Of a stretch of 34,592 bases of DNA, positions 15,682-24,193 are shown piece after piece. The notes under the pieces are model-generated. The model saw only the letters and a list, made by a program, of their open reading frames with translations. It was not told the origin of the DNA and did not search any database. The DNA comes from Bacteroidales bacterium. Its GTDB lineage: Bacteria; Bacteroidota; Bacteroidia; Bacteroidales; UBA3824. A program made the translations under genes and the position numbers. The stretch spans positions 1 to 34,592 of the forward strand of contig JAFYDK010000124.1 of assembly GCA_017544805.1 (NCBI GenBank), given 5' to 3'. Position 1 is the stretch's first letter. Every line of letters starts with the position of its first letter.

Positions 15682-17559
15682 TTAATTGTTATCACTTTCT
15701 CTTATTTCATCTATTTCCAACCAACGCATCTCCTTTTCTTCAAGCAGATTTTCGATCTCGCCCATGCGCGAAGAAAGTTTTGTAATTTCTTCAATATCAG
15801 AGGTTAAGCCTGAAAGCTGAGCTTCAATTTGCTGCTTTTCCTCTTCCAATGCTGCAATTTCCTTTTCCAATTGCTGATATTCAAGATTCAATTTATACGT
15901 AAAATTTTTCCGTTTTTTTTCTCTAACTGGTTCTGAGGTTGTTTTCGGAACGTTTTTTTGTACCGCTAATGCCTTTTCTTCCTCTTTTTCAGTGAGATAA
16001 ACGGTATAATTTCCCGGGAAATTCCGAATTTTGCCGTCGCCTTCAAAAACGAAAAGCGATGTCGCAACCTTATCCAAAAAATATCTGTCATGCGAAACCA
16101 CTATCAAACAACCCGAAAACGAATCCAAATATTCTTCCAAAACATTCAACGTAATAATATCCAAATCATTTGTCGGCTCGTCAAGTATCAGAAAATTAGG
16201 GTTTTGCATTAAAACCGTCATCAAATATAATCTACGCCTCTCGCCACCACTGAGTTTTGAAACCGGGGCATATTGCATTTTGGGCGGGAAAAGAAAATAT
16301 TCCAAAAACTGCGATGCCGAAAGTTTGCGCCCGTCTGAAAGTTCAATGACTTCGGCAATTTTTTTTATAACGTCGATAACACGGCTTTCTGGGTCAGCCT
16401 CAATGCCGCTCTGACGATAATACGCCGTGCAAACAGTTTCACCGAAATCAGAAAATCCCGAATCCGGCTGAATATTTTTCATCAATATATTTAATAAAGT
16501 GGATTTGCCGCAACCATTACGTCCGACAATGCCGATTTTGTCGCCCTTTTGAAAAGAATACGAAAAATTTTCAATGAGTTTTTGCGAGCCGTAACTTTTA
16601 CTTATATTCTTGATTTCCAAGATTTTATTTCCAAGACGACGGGCTGAACCAGTTGCAATTTCAACTTTTTTGGTGTCGGATTTGTGCTTTGCAGCCTCTT
16701 TCAACTTATAAAAACTATCAATTCTATATTTTGCTTTTCCCGAACGGGCTTTCGGCATACGGGAAATCCATTCAGATTCCTTTCTCAAAAGATTTTCAGC
16801 ACGGTCGGCAGCCGCATTAAAAGCCTCCAAACGCTCTTTCCTTTTCTCCAAATAATAACTGTAATTGCCTGAATAGCTGTAAATTCTGTTGTCATCAATT
16901 TCAATTATACAATCGCAGACATTATCAAGAAAATATCTGTCGTGCGTTACCATCAAAAGAGTCGTGCGGGTTTCTTTCAAATACTTTTCCAACCACTCTA
17001 TCATATAAGTATCAAGATGGTTGGTAGGCTCGTCAAGTATCAGCATATCAGGCTGTTCGATAAGTGCATCAGCAAGTGCAATGCGCTTTTTCTGACCGCC
17101 GGAAAGCATTGAAATTTTCTTATCAAAATCATTAATATCAAGTTTGCCCAAAATCTGTTTCATCTGCACCTCATAATCCCAAGCATTAAACGCATCCATC
17201 TGATTTTGAGCCTCTTCTATCTTTTTATAATCGCCTGAAGACAATGCAGCTTCGTATCGCCCGACAACTTGAGCCAAACGGTTGGAAACCGAAAATATCT
17301 GCTCTCCCACCGTTAAATCCTCTTGTAAATCAGGCTCTTGCTTCAAATAACTGACCGAAATGCCACTTTTGAAAACCACTTCGCCCGAATCAGCACTCTC
17401 AAGACCCGATATAATATTAAGAAGCGTACTCTTTCCCGCTCCATTTTTTGCGATTAACGCTGCTTTTTGGTCTTTTAACACCGAAAAACTTATGTTTTCA
17501 AACAAAACGTTATCTGCAAAACTTTTTGACAAATTCTCTGTCTGAAGGTATGTTATCAT
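15682..17559 (-). CDS. uup: ABC-F family ATPase, Uup-like
   Basis: From the ATG at 17559 the protein has 625 residues (a TTG four codons upstream is less likely). It has two ATP-binding cassettes and no membrane segment. Cassette 1 has Walker A AKNGAGKSTLLN, signature LSGGQKKR and Walker B LILDEPTNHLD. Cassette 2 has GRNGCGKSTLLN, LSGGERRR and LILDEPTNDLD. The inter-domain linker is charged and helical, and the C-terminal 80 residues form a Glu/Lys-rich coiled coil as in Uup. ABC-F proteins act on the ribosome E site or, for Uup, also on branched DNA; which applies here cannot be told from sequence alone. Transcription is monocistronic, with a -7 element at 17615-17622. Confidence 0.9.
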   Translation of the reverse strand: MITYLQTENLSKSFADNVLFENISFSVLKDQKAALIAKNGAGKSTLLNIISGLESADSGEVVFKSGISVSYLKQEPDLQEDLTVGEQIFSVSNRLAQVVGRYEAALSSGDYKKIEEAQNQMDAFNAWDYEVQMKQILGKLDINDFDKKISMLSGGQKKRIALADALIEQPDMLILDEPTNHLDTYMIEWLEKYLKETRTTLLMVTHDRYFLDNVCDCIIEIDDNRIYSYSGNYSYYLEKRKERLEAFNAAADRAENLLRKESEWISRMPKARSGKAKYRIDSFYKLKEAAKHKSDTKKVEIATGSARRLGNKILEIKNISKSYGSQKLIENFSYSFQKGDKIGIVGRNGCGKSTLLNILMKNIQPDSGFSDFGETVCTAYYRQSGIEADPESRVIDVIKKIAEVIELSDGRKLSASQFLEYFLFPPKMQYAPVSKLSGGERRRLYLMTVLMQNPNFLILDEPTNDLDIITLNVLEEYLDSFSGCLIVVSHDRYFLDKVATSLFVFEGDGKIRNFPGNYTVYLTEKEEEKALAVQKNVPKTTSEPVREKKRKNFTYKLNLEYQQLEKEIAALEEEKQQIEAQLSGLTSDIEEITKLSSRMGEIENLLEEKEMRWLEIDEIRESDNN

Positions 17560-17614
17560 ACTTATTATCAAGTAATTAAATTAATTTCAACTCAATTTTT
17601 AACTATCCAAAGTA

Positions 17615-17622
17615 CAAAGGTA
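17615..17622 (-). promoter_or_regulatory. -7 element of the ABC-F gene
   Basis: On the minus strand this reads TACCTTTG, a full TAnnTTTG match, 55 bases before the ATG. A -33 TTTG at the usual spacing is not seen. Confidence 0.5.
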
Positions 17623-17780
17623 CATAAAAAATTAATCCTAAAAAAAATCAAAAAAAAATTATGTTATCATAATTTAGATAAATCACTGATTATAAGAGCA
17701 TTAAATCGCTAAAAAAAACATTTTAGAAAAAAAACTTCAATATAAGGGGAAAAAATATTTTTTTACAGAATTTTTTTTTC

Positions 17781-17788
17781 TAAATTTG
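17781..17788 (+). promoter_or_regulatory. -7 element of the DUF368 gene
   Basis: TAAATTTG matches TAnnTTTG and lies 48 bases before the ATG at 17837. The -33 position is a run of T rather than TTTG. Confidence 0.6.
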
Positions 17789-17836
17789 CACTTATAAAAG
17801 GCTGCTTTAAGTGGTCAAAAATAACATCAATTGTTT

Positions 17837-18838
17837 ATGTTAAAACACATTATATTGTTTTTCAAAGGTTTCTCGATGGGGCTTGCCAACGTTGTACCGG
17901 GTGTTTCCGGAGGTACGATAGCATTGCTTGCAGGTATTTTTGAAAGATTTGTCAATGCGCTCAAATCCTTCGATTTAGAGGCGCTGAAACTTTTGAAACA
18001 ATTAAAATTCAAAGAATTTGCCTTACATACTGATTTGTTATTCTTAACGGTTTTGTTTTTGGGCGAAGGTATCAGTATCCTTACCGCCGCAAAAGTCTTG
18101 GAATATTTGTTTAAATTCAATGACGGCATTTACGTTTGGGCATTCTTCTTCGGTCTTATTTTAGCATCAGTTTATTACATCGGAAAAACAATCGGAAAAT
18201 TTACTCCTCAATTAATATTGCTAACTCTCTTGGGTGCAAGCGTGGCATACGTTACTTCTATTCTGACTCCCGCAAGCGAAAACGACAATATTTTCTATTT
18301 GATTTTCTGCGGCGCAATTGCAATTTGCGATATGTTATTACCCGGAATTTCAGGAAGTTACACGCTAATTCTACTCGGAAACTACAAATTGGTGGTCGTA
18401 GATTCGATTTCACACCTTTTTGACAGCAGCGAAGCGTTGTGGCAAAATATGAGGATTCTTTTACCGTTTGCAATCGGTGCAGCGATAGGATTTTTGGCAT
18501 TCGCAAGATTTTTGTCGTGGCTGATGAAAAAATACGGAAAACAAACAACTGCTGTTTTAACAGGTTTTGTTTTCGGTTCATTAGGATTTATTTGGCCGTG
18601 GAAAGAAAAAATTTACCAAAAAGTAAACGGTCATGAAGTCTTCAACTCGCACGGCGAACCGATTGTAGAGGGCTACAACAAATATATGCCCGATCTAACC
18701 TCAGACACTTTTATCGCAATCGCATTGATGATTGTAGGTGTTGTAACGCTATGCGCTATTGAGGAAATATCAACAAGAAAATCTAAAAAGCAAAATACTA
18801 AAACCGCAGACAAAACATCTGCGGAGAATTTAAATTAA
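17837..18838 (+). CDS. DUF368 membrane protein, PopT-type undecaprenyl phosphate translocase
   Basis: A polytopic membrane protein of 333 residues, counted from the ATG at 17837 (a TTG two codons upstream is possible). The family hallmark near the N-terminus is GFSMGLANVVPGVSGGTIA, and a related half-site appears mid-protein as MLLPGISGSYTLILLGNY. This suggests an inverted-repeat topology with about eight or nine hydrophobic segments. Recent work assigns DUF368 proteins (PopT) to recycling of undecaprenyl phosphate across the inner membrane, which feeds peptidoglycan and LPS O-antigen synthesis. The C-terminus is a short Lys/Thr-rich cytoplasmic tail. The methyltransferase gene begins 55 bases later on the same strand, so they may share a transcript. 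Confidence 0.85.
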   Translation: MLKHIILFFKGFSMGLANVVPGVSGGTIALLAGIFERFVNALKSFDLEALKLLKQLKFKEFALHTDLLFLTVLFLGEGISILTAAKVLEYLFKFNDGIYVWAFFFGLILASVYYIGKTIGKFTPQLILLTLLGASVAYVTSILTPASENDNIFYLIFCGAIAICDMLLPGISGSYTLILLGNYKLVVVDSISHLFDSSEALWQNMRILLPFAIGAAIGFLAFARFLSWLMKKYGKQTTAVLTGFVFGSLGFIWPWKEKIYQKVNGHEVFNSHGEPIVEGYNKYMPDLTSDTFIAIALMIVGVVTLCAIEEISTRKSKKQNTKTADKTSAENLN

Positions 18839-18893
18839 AAAATTACGGACATAAATAAATACTTTTAAAAAAGTGGAAGTCGAAACTATTAAA

Positions 18894-20006
18894 ATGATTG
18901 CAACGACCTATGAAGGTCTTGAAGATGTGTTAGGACGCGAACTGATGCGTATGGGTGCAGAAGATGTAGATACCGATACGTGCAGAGTTACGTTTTCCGG
19001 CGACAAATACTTGTTGTATCAGGCAAATTACGAATTGCGTACCGCTTTGAAAATTTACAAAGAGGTTATGTGTTTTGATTTTACATCCAAAGAAGAGTTT
19101 TTGGCACAATTCAAAGACTACCGTTGGAGCAAAATACTCAACATCTACAAAAGTTTTAGAGTGGAGGCTTCTTCTAAATCGCCAATCATTAACGACAACG
19201 CCGAAATCAAAGCGGAAATTACCAAAATTATCACCGCTTATTTCAACGAAAAATCGCACAAAACACCTCCGCATGATACTCAGAACCCGTCGGTGGTAAT
19301 CGTTATCGAATTAACGGAAGATAATAAATGTAAATTCTTGCTCGACTCTTCGGTTGAAAGTCTCTCGCACAGAGGTTACAAAGTATCAAGCGTTAATGCA
19401 AAATACGATGAAGTTTACTCTGCCGGTCTTGTACAACTCTCTGGCTGGAAGGCTAACACCAATTTTATTGACCCGATGTGCGGTCAAGGTACTCTGCTTA
19501 TTGAGGCTGCAATGTTTGCATACAATATTCCCGCCCAAGTTTGTAGAGAAAACTTCGGATTTTTCACTTGGAGAGATTTCGATGCTGAAATGTGGCAGGA
19601 CATAAAATCTTCAACAAAAATCAGAATTAAACACAACGGTGAATTTGCATTCAAACTTTTAGGCTATGATTCTGACGAATTGAGCGTTAAAGCCGCTAAT
19701 CAGAACATCAAAAAAGCAATGTTGGACAAATACATAACCGTAGAAAAATCTGCCCCCGTAGACATCGATGCTCCGGACGGACAAAATACGGCTATCATTT
19801 TGGCTCCGAAAGTTGACGTTTACAAACAAGACGAAACTAAAGAACTGACGGCAACTCTCGAAAAATTGGCTAAAAAAGTGTTCAAAGGCGCAAAAGTTTG
19901 GATTCATTCTGACTATGAAGACCTTCCGAAAGCCATCGGAATACAACCGACTAAAGTCGCTGAGGTGAAATTCTCAAATAAAGACTTTAAACTCGGATTG
20001 TATTAA
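18894..20006 (+). CDS. RlmL-like THUMP RNA methyltransferase fold lacking the NPPY motif
   Basis: From the ATG at 18894 the protein has 370 residues (a GTG seven codons upstream is an alternative). It has an N-terminal ferredoxin-like/THUMP part (MIATTYEGLEDVLGRELMRM, then SFRVEAS and a SLSHRGYK motif) and a Rossmann domain with the SAM-binding loop FIDPMCGQGTLLIEAA starting near residue 191. The fourth strand, where this family has NPPYGER, reads IILAPKVDVYK (about 301-311), so the catalytic Asn-Pro-Pro-Tyr is missing while the rest of the fold continues to the usual C-terminus. The family methylates guanine N2 in 23S rRNA. This copy may bind RNA and SAM without methylating, or use different chemistry. 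Confidence 0.85.
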   Translation: MIATTYEGLEDVLGRELMRMGAEDVDTDTCRVTFSGDKYLLYQANYELRTALKIYKEVMCFDFTSKEEFLAQFKDYRWSKILNIYKSFRVEASSKSPIINDNAEIKAEITKIITAYFNEKSHKTPPHDTQNPSVVIVIELTEDNKCKFLLDSSVESLSHRGYKVSSVNAKYDEVYSAGLVQLSGWKANTNFIDPMCGQGTLLIEAAMFAYNIPAQVCRENFGFFTWRDFDAEMWQDIKSSTKIRIKHNGEFAFKLLGYDSDELSVKAANQNIKKAMLDKYITVEKSAPVDIDAPDGQNTAIILAPKVDVYKQDETKELTATLEKLAKKVFKGAKVWIHSDYEDLPKAIGIQPTKVAEVKFSNKDFKLGLY

Positions 20007-20111
20007 ACCTGATAACTATCAGGAAATTAACGCATTGTAACAGCAATACAAAGAATAAAAAAAAGTTAAACATAAAAAATACTGAAAAAATTAAATATTT
20101 TTGGTAAAAAA

Positions 20112-20144
20112 TTTGCAATTTTCAAAAATATATCTTTATATTTG
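20112..20144 (+). promoter_or_regulatory. Promoter of the siaB-siaC-like pair
   Basis: TTTG (20112-20115) is followed after 21 bases by TATATTTG (20137-20144). The start codon is 37 bases further on. The spacing is slightly longer than the usual 19. Confidence 0.6.
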
Positions 20145-20181
20145 TGTGTTGAAAATGCATGACTAAATTTGTAATCCATTT

Positions 20182-20745
20182 ATGAAGGCGGATATACATA
20201 GCATTTACTTGGAAGTAAAAAAAGGCAACCTTATAGCAGCTCATGAGGGTGAAATAACATCTGAGGTTATCACCGAGTTTCTAAGTAAGGTTGAGGATTC
20301 GCTTTTACAGAATGGTGAAGCGGTTAAAATAGTACGCAAACTATACAATATATTAGTTGAAGCATTGCAAAACTTATATCATCACTTGGAAATTCCTCCG
20401 AAAGATTATTCGGAAAGTCTTCATCTTGATGAAAATTGCCGTTACGCGTTTTGCACCTTAGTAAAAGAAGGAAAAGGTTCTTTCAAAATCACCACGGGCA
20501 ACTTTGTTAAGGGAAAAACTATTCAATTCTTAAAAGACAGAATTGAACAACTCAATTATCTCTCAACTTACGAGCTCAAGGAGCTTTACAAAAGAGTGCT
20601 AAACAACGATGAGTTTTCAGAAAAAGGCGGCGGCGGTCTCGGCTTTATAGAAATGGCGAGAATGTCCGGCAACAAATTAGGATACGATTTCATTAAATAC
20701 GATTCGCAATACAGTTTTTTCGTATTGGAAATACACATAAACTAA
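20182..20745 (+). CDS. SiaB-like protein kinase 2 (DUF6272)
   Basis: This 187-residue cytoplasmic protein is related to the one at 15044. The N-box is LVEALQNLYHHL (E60, Q63, N64, H67), the central strand FKITTGNFVKGKTIQFLKDR, and the glycine box GGGGLGFIEMAR (about 149-160) is better preserved than in copy 1. The final strand is FFVLEIHIN. These are the marks of SiaB-type GHKL-like kinases that phosphorylate SiaC. It has its own promoter and is followed after 51 bases by the DUF1987 gene, so this is the kinase most directly tied to that substrate. It is 5 kb from the first copy, with three unrelated housekeeping genes between. Confidence 0.85.
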   Translation: MKADIHSIYLEVKKGNLIAAHEGEITSEVITEFLSKVEDSLLQNGEAVKIVRKLYNILVEALQNLYHHLEIPPKDYSESLHLDENCRYAFCTLVKEGKGSFKITTGNFVKGKTIQFLKDRIEQLNYLSTYELKELYKRVLNNDEFSEKGGGGLGFIEMARMSGNKLGYDFIKYDSQYSFFVLEIHIN

Positions 20746-20796
20746 AGTGGCATGAAAAGCCCTAAGTAACTCAAAAGATATTATATTTTAAAAAAA

Positions 20797-21180
20797 ATGG
20801 ATTCAATAAACATAGAAGGCACACCAAAGACTCCAAGCATCTCTTTTGATGCGAAAACAGGTCAGATAGAAATTAAAGGACGTTCTATCCCTGAAAATTC
20901 TATCGAATTTTATAAACCTTTGGTTGAATGGCTTGACAAATACTCCGAAATTGCTCAAGGTACGGTAAACGTAATAATACAATTGGAATATTTTAATACA
21001 AGTTCGTCCAAATGTATACTTGACGTTTTCAAAAAATTGGAAAACCTGCACAGCAAAAGCAAAGCTGAGGTTGTTATCAATTGGTACTACGAAGAAGACG
21101 ATGAGGATATGTTAGAGGCCGGTGAAGATTATCAGTCAATCCTTAAAATACCGTTCAAAATGGTAGAGATTGCTGAATAA
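20797..21180 (+). CDS. SiaC-like regulatory phosphoprotein (DUF1987)
   Basis: A 127-residue protein with the DUF1987 layout: a first strand pair (PSISFDAKTGQIEIKGRSIP), helix IEFYKPLVEWLDKY, strand VNVIIQLEYFNTSSSK, helix CILDVFKKLENLHSK and strand VVINWYYEEDDEDMLEAG. In Pseudomonas SiaC the switch phosphosite is Thr68; here T68 lies in the NTSSS motif at the helix start, the place expected for it. When unphosphorylated, Pseudomonas SiaC binds and activates the diguanylate cyclase SiaD. No GGDEF gene is present here, so the output partner is unknown. It is the only SiaC-like gene in the window, against two kinases and two active-looking phosphatases. Confidence 0.88.
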   Translation: MDSINIEGTPKTPSISFDAKTGQIEIKGRSIPENSIEFYKPLVEWLDKYSEIAQGTVNVIIQLEYFNTSSSKCILDVFKKLENLHSKSKAEVVINWYYEEDDEDMLEAGEDYQSILKIPFKMVEIAE

Positions 21181-21222
21181 AACTTCGTGTAAAAAACAAA
21201 GTTTTATTCGGACTTAATTTGC

Positions 21223-21249
21223 GGTGCCATTTTTTATAAAAAAAGCACC
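21223..21249 (+). other. Strong hairpin after the SiaC-like gene
   Basis: GGTGC (21223-21227) pairs with GCACC (21245-21249), and the T-run between them can pair with the following A-run, giving an almost fully paired hairpin. There is no T-tail, so it may protect the 3' end of the mRNA rather than terminate it. A second weak AAAACTT/AAGTTTT pairing lies at 21180-21206. Confidence 0.4.
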
Positions 21250-21334
21250 ACATTATATTTAATTTTTATTGCCGTCCATTTTTTTTAGATAAAGATATTT
21301 TTATACACGAGATTAGAAAACAATAAATAACAAG

Positions 21335-21367
21335 AAAACGCCGGTCAATTTTTTGAGCGGCGTTTTT
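21335..21367 (+). terminator. Terminator after the siaB-siaC-like pair
   Basis: AAAACGCCG (21335-21343) pairs with CGGCGTTTT (21358-21366) and is followed by T and AT-rich sequence. It lies only 31 bases before the CAP gene start, so the CAP gene promoter is not evident downstream of it; part of the transcription may read through. Confidence 0.75.
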
Positions 21368-21398
21368 AATAATTAAAAACCCTAAAAATCACCAAATC

Positions 21399-22118
21399 AT
21401 GAAAACGAAAACTCTAATTTTTATGGTAAGTCTTTCTACAATCTGTTTCACTGGCTATGCGTGCGATTTAGAAGACCAAGACAAAACTGAAAACGTTGTT
21501 GTAGACAACAATTCTGAAACAACCGATGATAGTAACAACTCTCAAAACATAACGGTAGATAATTTTACAGAAGAAGAATTGGACAAAGCCGCAACCGCTA
21601 AAGGCACTACCCTATCTCAAGAAGAGCAAAAAGTAATTCAATTGTGCAATTTAGCACGTCTCGACGGTAACAAATTCATGGAATATTATGCAAAACCTTA
21701 TTTGAAAAACAAAACAAGCAATTACATTTCCTCTTTGTATTCAACATTAGCAACGACAAAAAATCTGCCGATGCTCTATCCCGAAGCCTCACTCTGTCAA
21801 ACCGCCGCCGCTCATGCCGAAGATATGGGAAGCAAAGGTCTAATCGGTCATAATTCCTCTGACGGAACTAATTGGAACGATAGAATTAACGAATTATACG
21901 ACAGTTACACTATAGCAGAAAATTGCAGTTACGGATATGCAAGAGCAATAGAAATCGTAATGCAACTTTTAGTAGACGAGGGAACTGCATCTTTAGGACA
22001 TAGAAAAAACATCCTAAGCAACAAATACAATGCAATAGGTGTTGCAATCCGCTCGCACAGACAATACGGAAACAACTGCGTTCAGGATTTCGGCGATAAA
22101 ATTATAACCAAACTTTAA
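21399..22118 (+). CDS. CAP/SCP-domain (YkwD-like) lipoprotein
   Basis: A 239-residue protein. The N-terminus is a signal with a probable but imperfect lipobox (FTGYAC, C22) followed by an acidic Asn/Thr/Glu linker. The C-terminal 160 residues form a CAP domain: an N-terminal helix EEQKVIQLCNLARLDGNKF, then LCQTAAAHAEDMGSKG, GHNSSDG, the AENCSYG motif and SLGHRKNILSNKYNAIGVA. The conserved His/Glu pairs of the CAP cavity are present. Bacterial CAP proteins are secreted or surface proteins, mostly of unknown function. The fbp gene begins two bases after the stop, so the two are translated from one mRNA. Confidence 0.88.
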   Translation: MKTKTLIFMVSLSTICFTGYACDLEDQDKTENVVVDNNSETTDDSNNSQNITVDNFTEEELDKAATAKGTTLSQEEQKVIQLCNLARLDGNKFMEYYAKPYLKNKTSNYISSLYSTLATTKNLPMLYPEASLCQTAAAHAEDMGSKGLIGHNSSDGTNWNDRINELYDSYTIAENCSYGYARAIEIVMQLLVDEGTASLGHRKNILSNKYNAIGVAIRSHRQYGNNCVQDFGDKIITKL

Positions 22119-22120
22119 AA

Positions 22121-24103
22121 ATGAATAATTACCCGATTGAAAAACTGATTGAAGACGAAAGGTATTTAAAACTTTTGTCAGAAAAATACCCAAATACATC
22201 GAGTTGTTCGACGGAAATAATTAACCTTGAGGCAATTATGAATCTGCCTAAAGGAACGGAGCATTTTTTGAGCGACCTTCACGGCGAAATTACCGCCTTT
22301 ACGCACGTCTTGAAAAATGCTTCGGGCGTTATCCGAAGAAAAGTAGACGACATTTTCGGAATGACAATGAGGCAAAGCGACAAAAACGCTTTGCTTTCAC
22401 TTATTTATTATCCGAGCGAAAAACTCGCCCTTATCAGAAATCAAGAAAAAGATATTGACGATTGGTACAGAACTACTCTGTATCAAGTAGTTGCAGTAGC
22501 AAAAACTGTCAGCTCCAAATATTCTCATTCCAAAGTCAGAAAACTTCTGCCCGAGGAATTTGCATACGTCATCGAGGAACTTCTTCACGAAGAAGAAAAC
22601 TCGCCCGACAAACAAAACTATTATTCACAAATTATCAACACTATCGTAGACATCGGCAGAAGTGAAAAAATCATAATAGCAATTTGCCGTTTAATTCATC
22701 GCTTAGTAATTGATACACTGCACGTTGTGGGCGATGTTTATGACCGCGGACCAGGAGCTTGCGATATTATGGAAACTCTTTGCGGCTATCATAATTTTGA
22801 TATTCAATGGGGAAACCACGATATTTCGTGGATGGGTGCAGCCGCCGGAAATTTGGCGTTGATTGCTAATGTTGTCAGAATTTCAATCCGTTATGCCAAC
22901 GTTGAAACATTGGAAGAAGGCTATTCGATTAACCTTTTGCCGCTTGCAACCTTTGCCCTTGATACTTACGGAGAAGACAAATGTTCTATCTTTCAGGCTT
23001 GTTGCGAATTTGAAGAAAATTCACGCATGAGCCGCTCAATGCAACTGATGGCAAAAATGCACAAAGCTATTTCGATTATTCAATTCAAACTTGAAGGACA
23101 AACCATAATGCGCCGTCCCGAATTTGGAATGAACGACCGCAAACTCTTGCATTTAATTGATTATGAGAAAGGTACGATAACAATTAACGGCAAAACTTAT
23201 GAATTAAAAGACAAAAATTTTCCGACCATCGACCCAAAAGACCCGTACAAACTAAGCGTTGAGGAAGAACAGCTGATGATTCAACTTTATCATTCTTTCA
23301 CCAGCAGCGAAAAACTTCAAAACCATTTGCGTTGCATTTACAAGCACGGAAGTTTGTTTTTGGTTCGTAACAACTGCCTTTTGTATCATGCCGCTATTCC
23401 GCTCAACGAGGACGGAACTTTCAAAGAGGTTACAATAAAAGGAAAAAAATACAAAGGCAAAGCCTTGATGGAACATTTTGACAAGATAATCCGTCAGGCA
23501 TATTTTTCACCGATTGAAACGGAGGAAAAACATCTCGCCTTAGATTATATGTGGTATCTTTGGTGCGGACCAGACTCGCCGCTTTATAATAAGGACAAAA
23601 TGACGACTTTTGAACGCTATTTTATTCAAGACCCTGAACTTTCAGTAGAAGAAAAAGGTCCTTATTATGAACTTGCAAACACTGCTCAAACTTGCGACTA
23701 TATTTTAAAAGAGTTCGGACTTGACCCCGAAAAGTCAAGAATAATTAACGGACATATTCCCGTTAAAACGACTTTAGGTGAATCACCATTAAGAGCGGGC
23801 GGCAAACGTTTGGTAATTGACGGAGGTTTTTCAAAACCGTATCACAAAACCACGGGCATAGCGGGTTACACTTTGATTTATAATTCTCACGGATTGCAAC
23901 TGGTTCAGCACGAGCCATTTGAAAGTAAGGAAAAAGCTGTTCAAGACGGAACGGACATTCATTCGAGGGTTCAACTTGAAGAATTTAAATACCACAGAAT
24001 GTTGGTTCGCGACACCGACAGAGGCAAAGAACTTCAAGTTCAAATTGACAATTTAAGGAAATTGTTAATGGCTTACCGACAAGGTATTATAAAAGAAAGG
24101 TAA
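22121..24103 (+). CDS. fbp: Class III fructose-1,6-bisphosphatase
   Basis: This 660-residue protein has the metallophosphatase signatures of the firmicute-type (class III) enzyme: SDLHGE (D52, H54), GDVYDRGPGACDIMETL (about 204-220) and WGNHDISWMGAAAG (about 229-242), with a later GHIPVKTT motif. Together these build a two-metal site. The enzyme hydrolyses fructose-1,6-bisphosphate to fructose-6-phosphate in gluconeogenesis, in the cytoplasm. The length is normal for the family and class III Fbp is common in Bacteroidales. The odd feature is the partner: it starts two bases after the stop of a surface-type CAP lipoprotein. Confidence 0.96.
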   Translation: MNNYPIEKLIEDERYLKLLSEKYPNTSSCSTEIINLEAIMNLPKGTEHFLSDLHGEITAFTHVLKNASGVIRRKVDDIFGMTMRQSDKNALLSLIYYPSEKLALIRNQEKDIDDWYRTTLYQVVAVAKTVSSKYSHSKVRKLLPEEFAYVIEELLHEEENSPDKQNYYSQIINTIVDIGRSEKIIIAICRLIHRLVIDTLHVVGDVYDRGPGACDIMETLCGYHNFDIQWGNHDISWMGAAAGNLALIANVVRISIRYANVETLEEGYSINLLPLATFALDTYGEDKCSIFQACCEFEENSRMSRSMQLMAKMHKAISIIQFKLEGQTIMRRPEFGMNDRKLLHLIDYEKGTITINGKTYELKDKNFPTIDPKDPYKLSVEEEQLMIQLYHSFTSSEKLQNHLRCIYKHGSLFLVRNNCLLYHAAIPLNEDGTFKEVTIKGKKYKGKALMEHFDKIIRQAYFSPIETEEKHLALDYMWYLWCGPDSPLYNKDKMTTFERYFIQDPELSVEEKGPYYELANTAQTCDYILKEFGLDPEKSRIINGHIPVKTTLGESPLRAGGKRLVIDGGFSKPYHKTTGIAGYTLIYNSHGLQLVQHEPFESKEKAVQDGTDIHSRVQLEEFKYHRMLVRDTDRGKELQVQIDNLRKLLMAYRQGIIKER

Positions 24104-24119
24104 AAAAAAACGAAAAATA

Positions 24120-24150
24120 TTTGCCAATAATATTAAAATGGCTATATTTG
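24120..24150 (+). promoter_or_regulatory. Promoter of the 217-residue lipoprotein gene
   Basis: TTTG (24120-24123) is followed after exactly 19 bases by TATATTTG (24143-24150), 43 bases before the ATG. Confidence 0.75.
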
Positions 24151-24193
24151 CAGTCGATAATTTTTATTACAAACAATTAATACATAAAACAAG

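Noticed and set aside
18258..18581. Minus-strand frame of 107 residues within the DUF368 gene
   Set aside because: Opposite strand of a clear membrane protein gene; composition is a mirror of it with no motifs.
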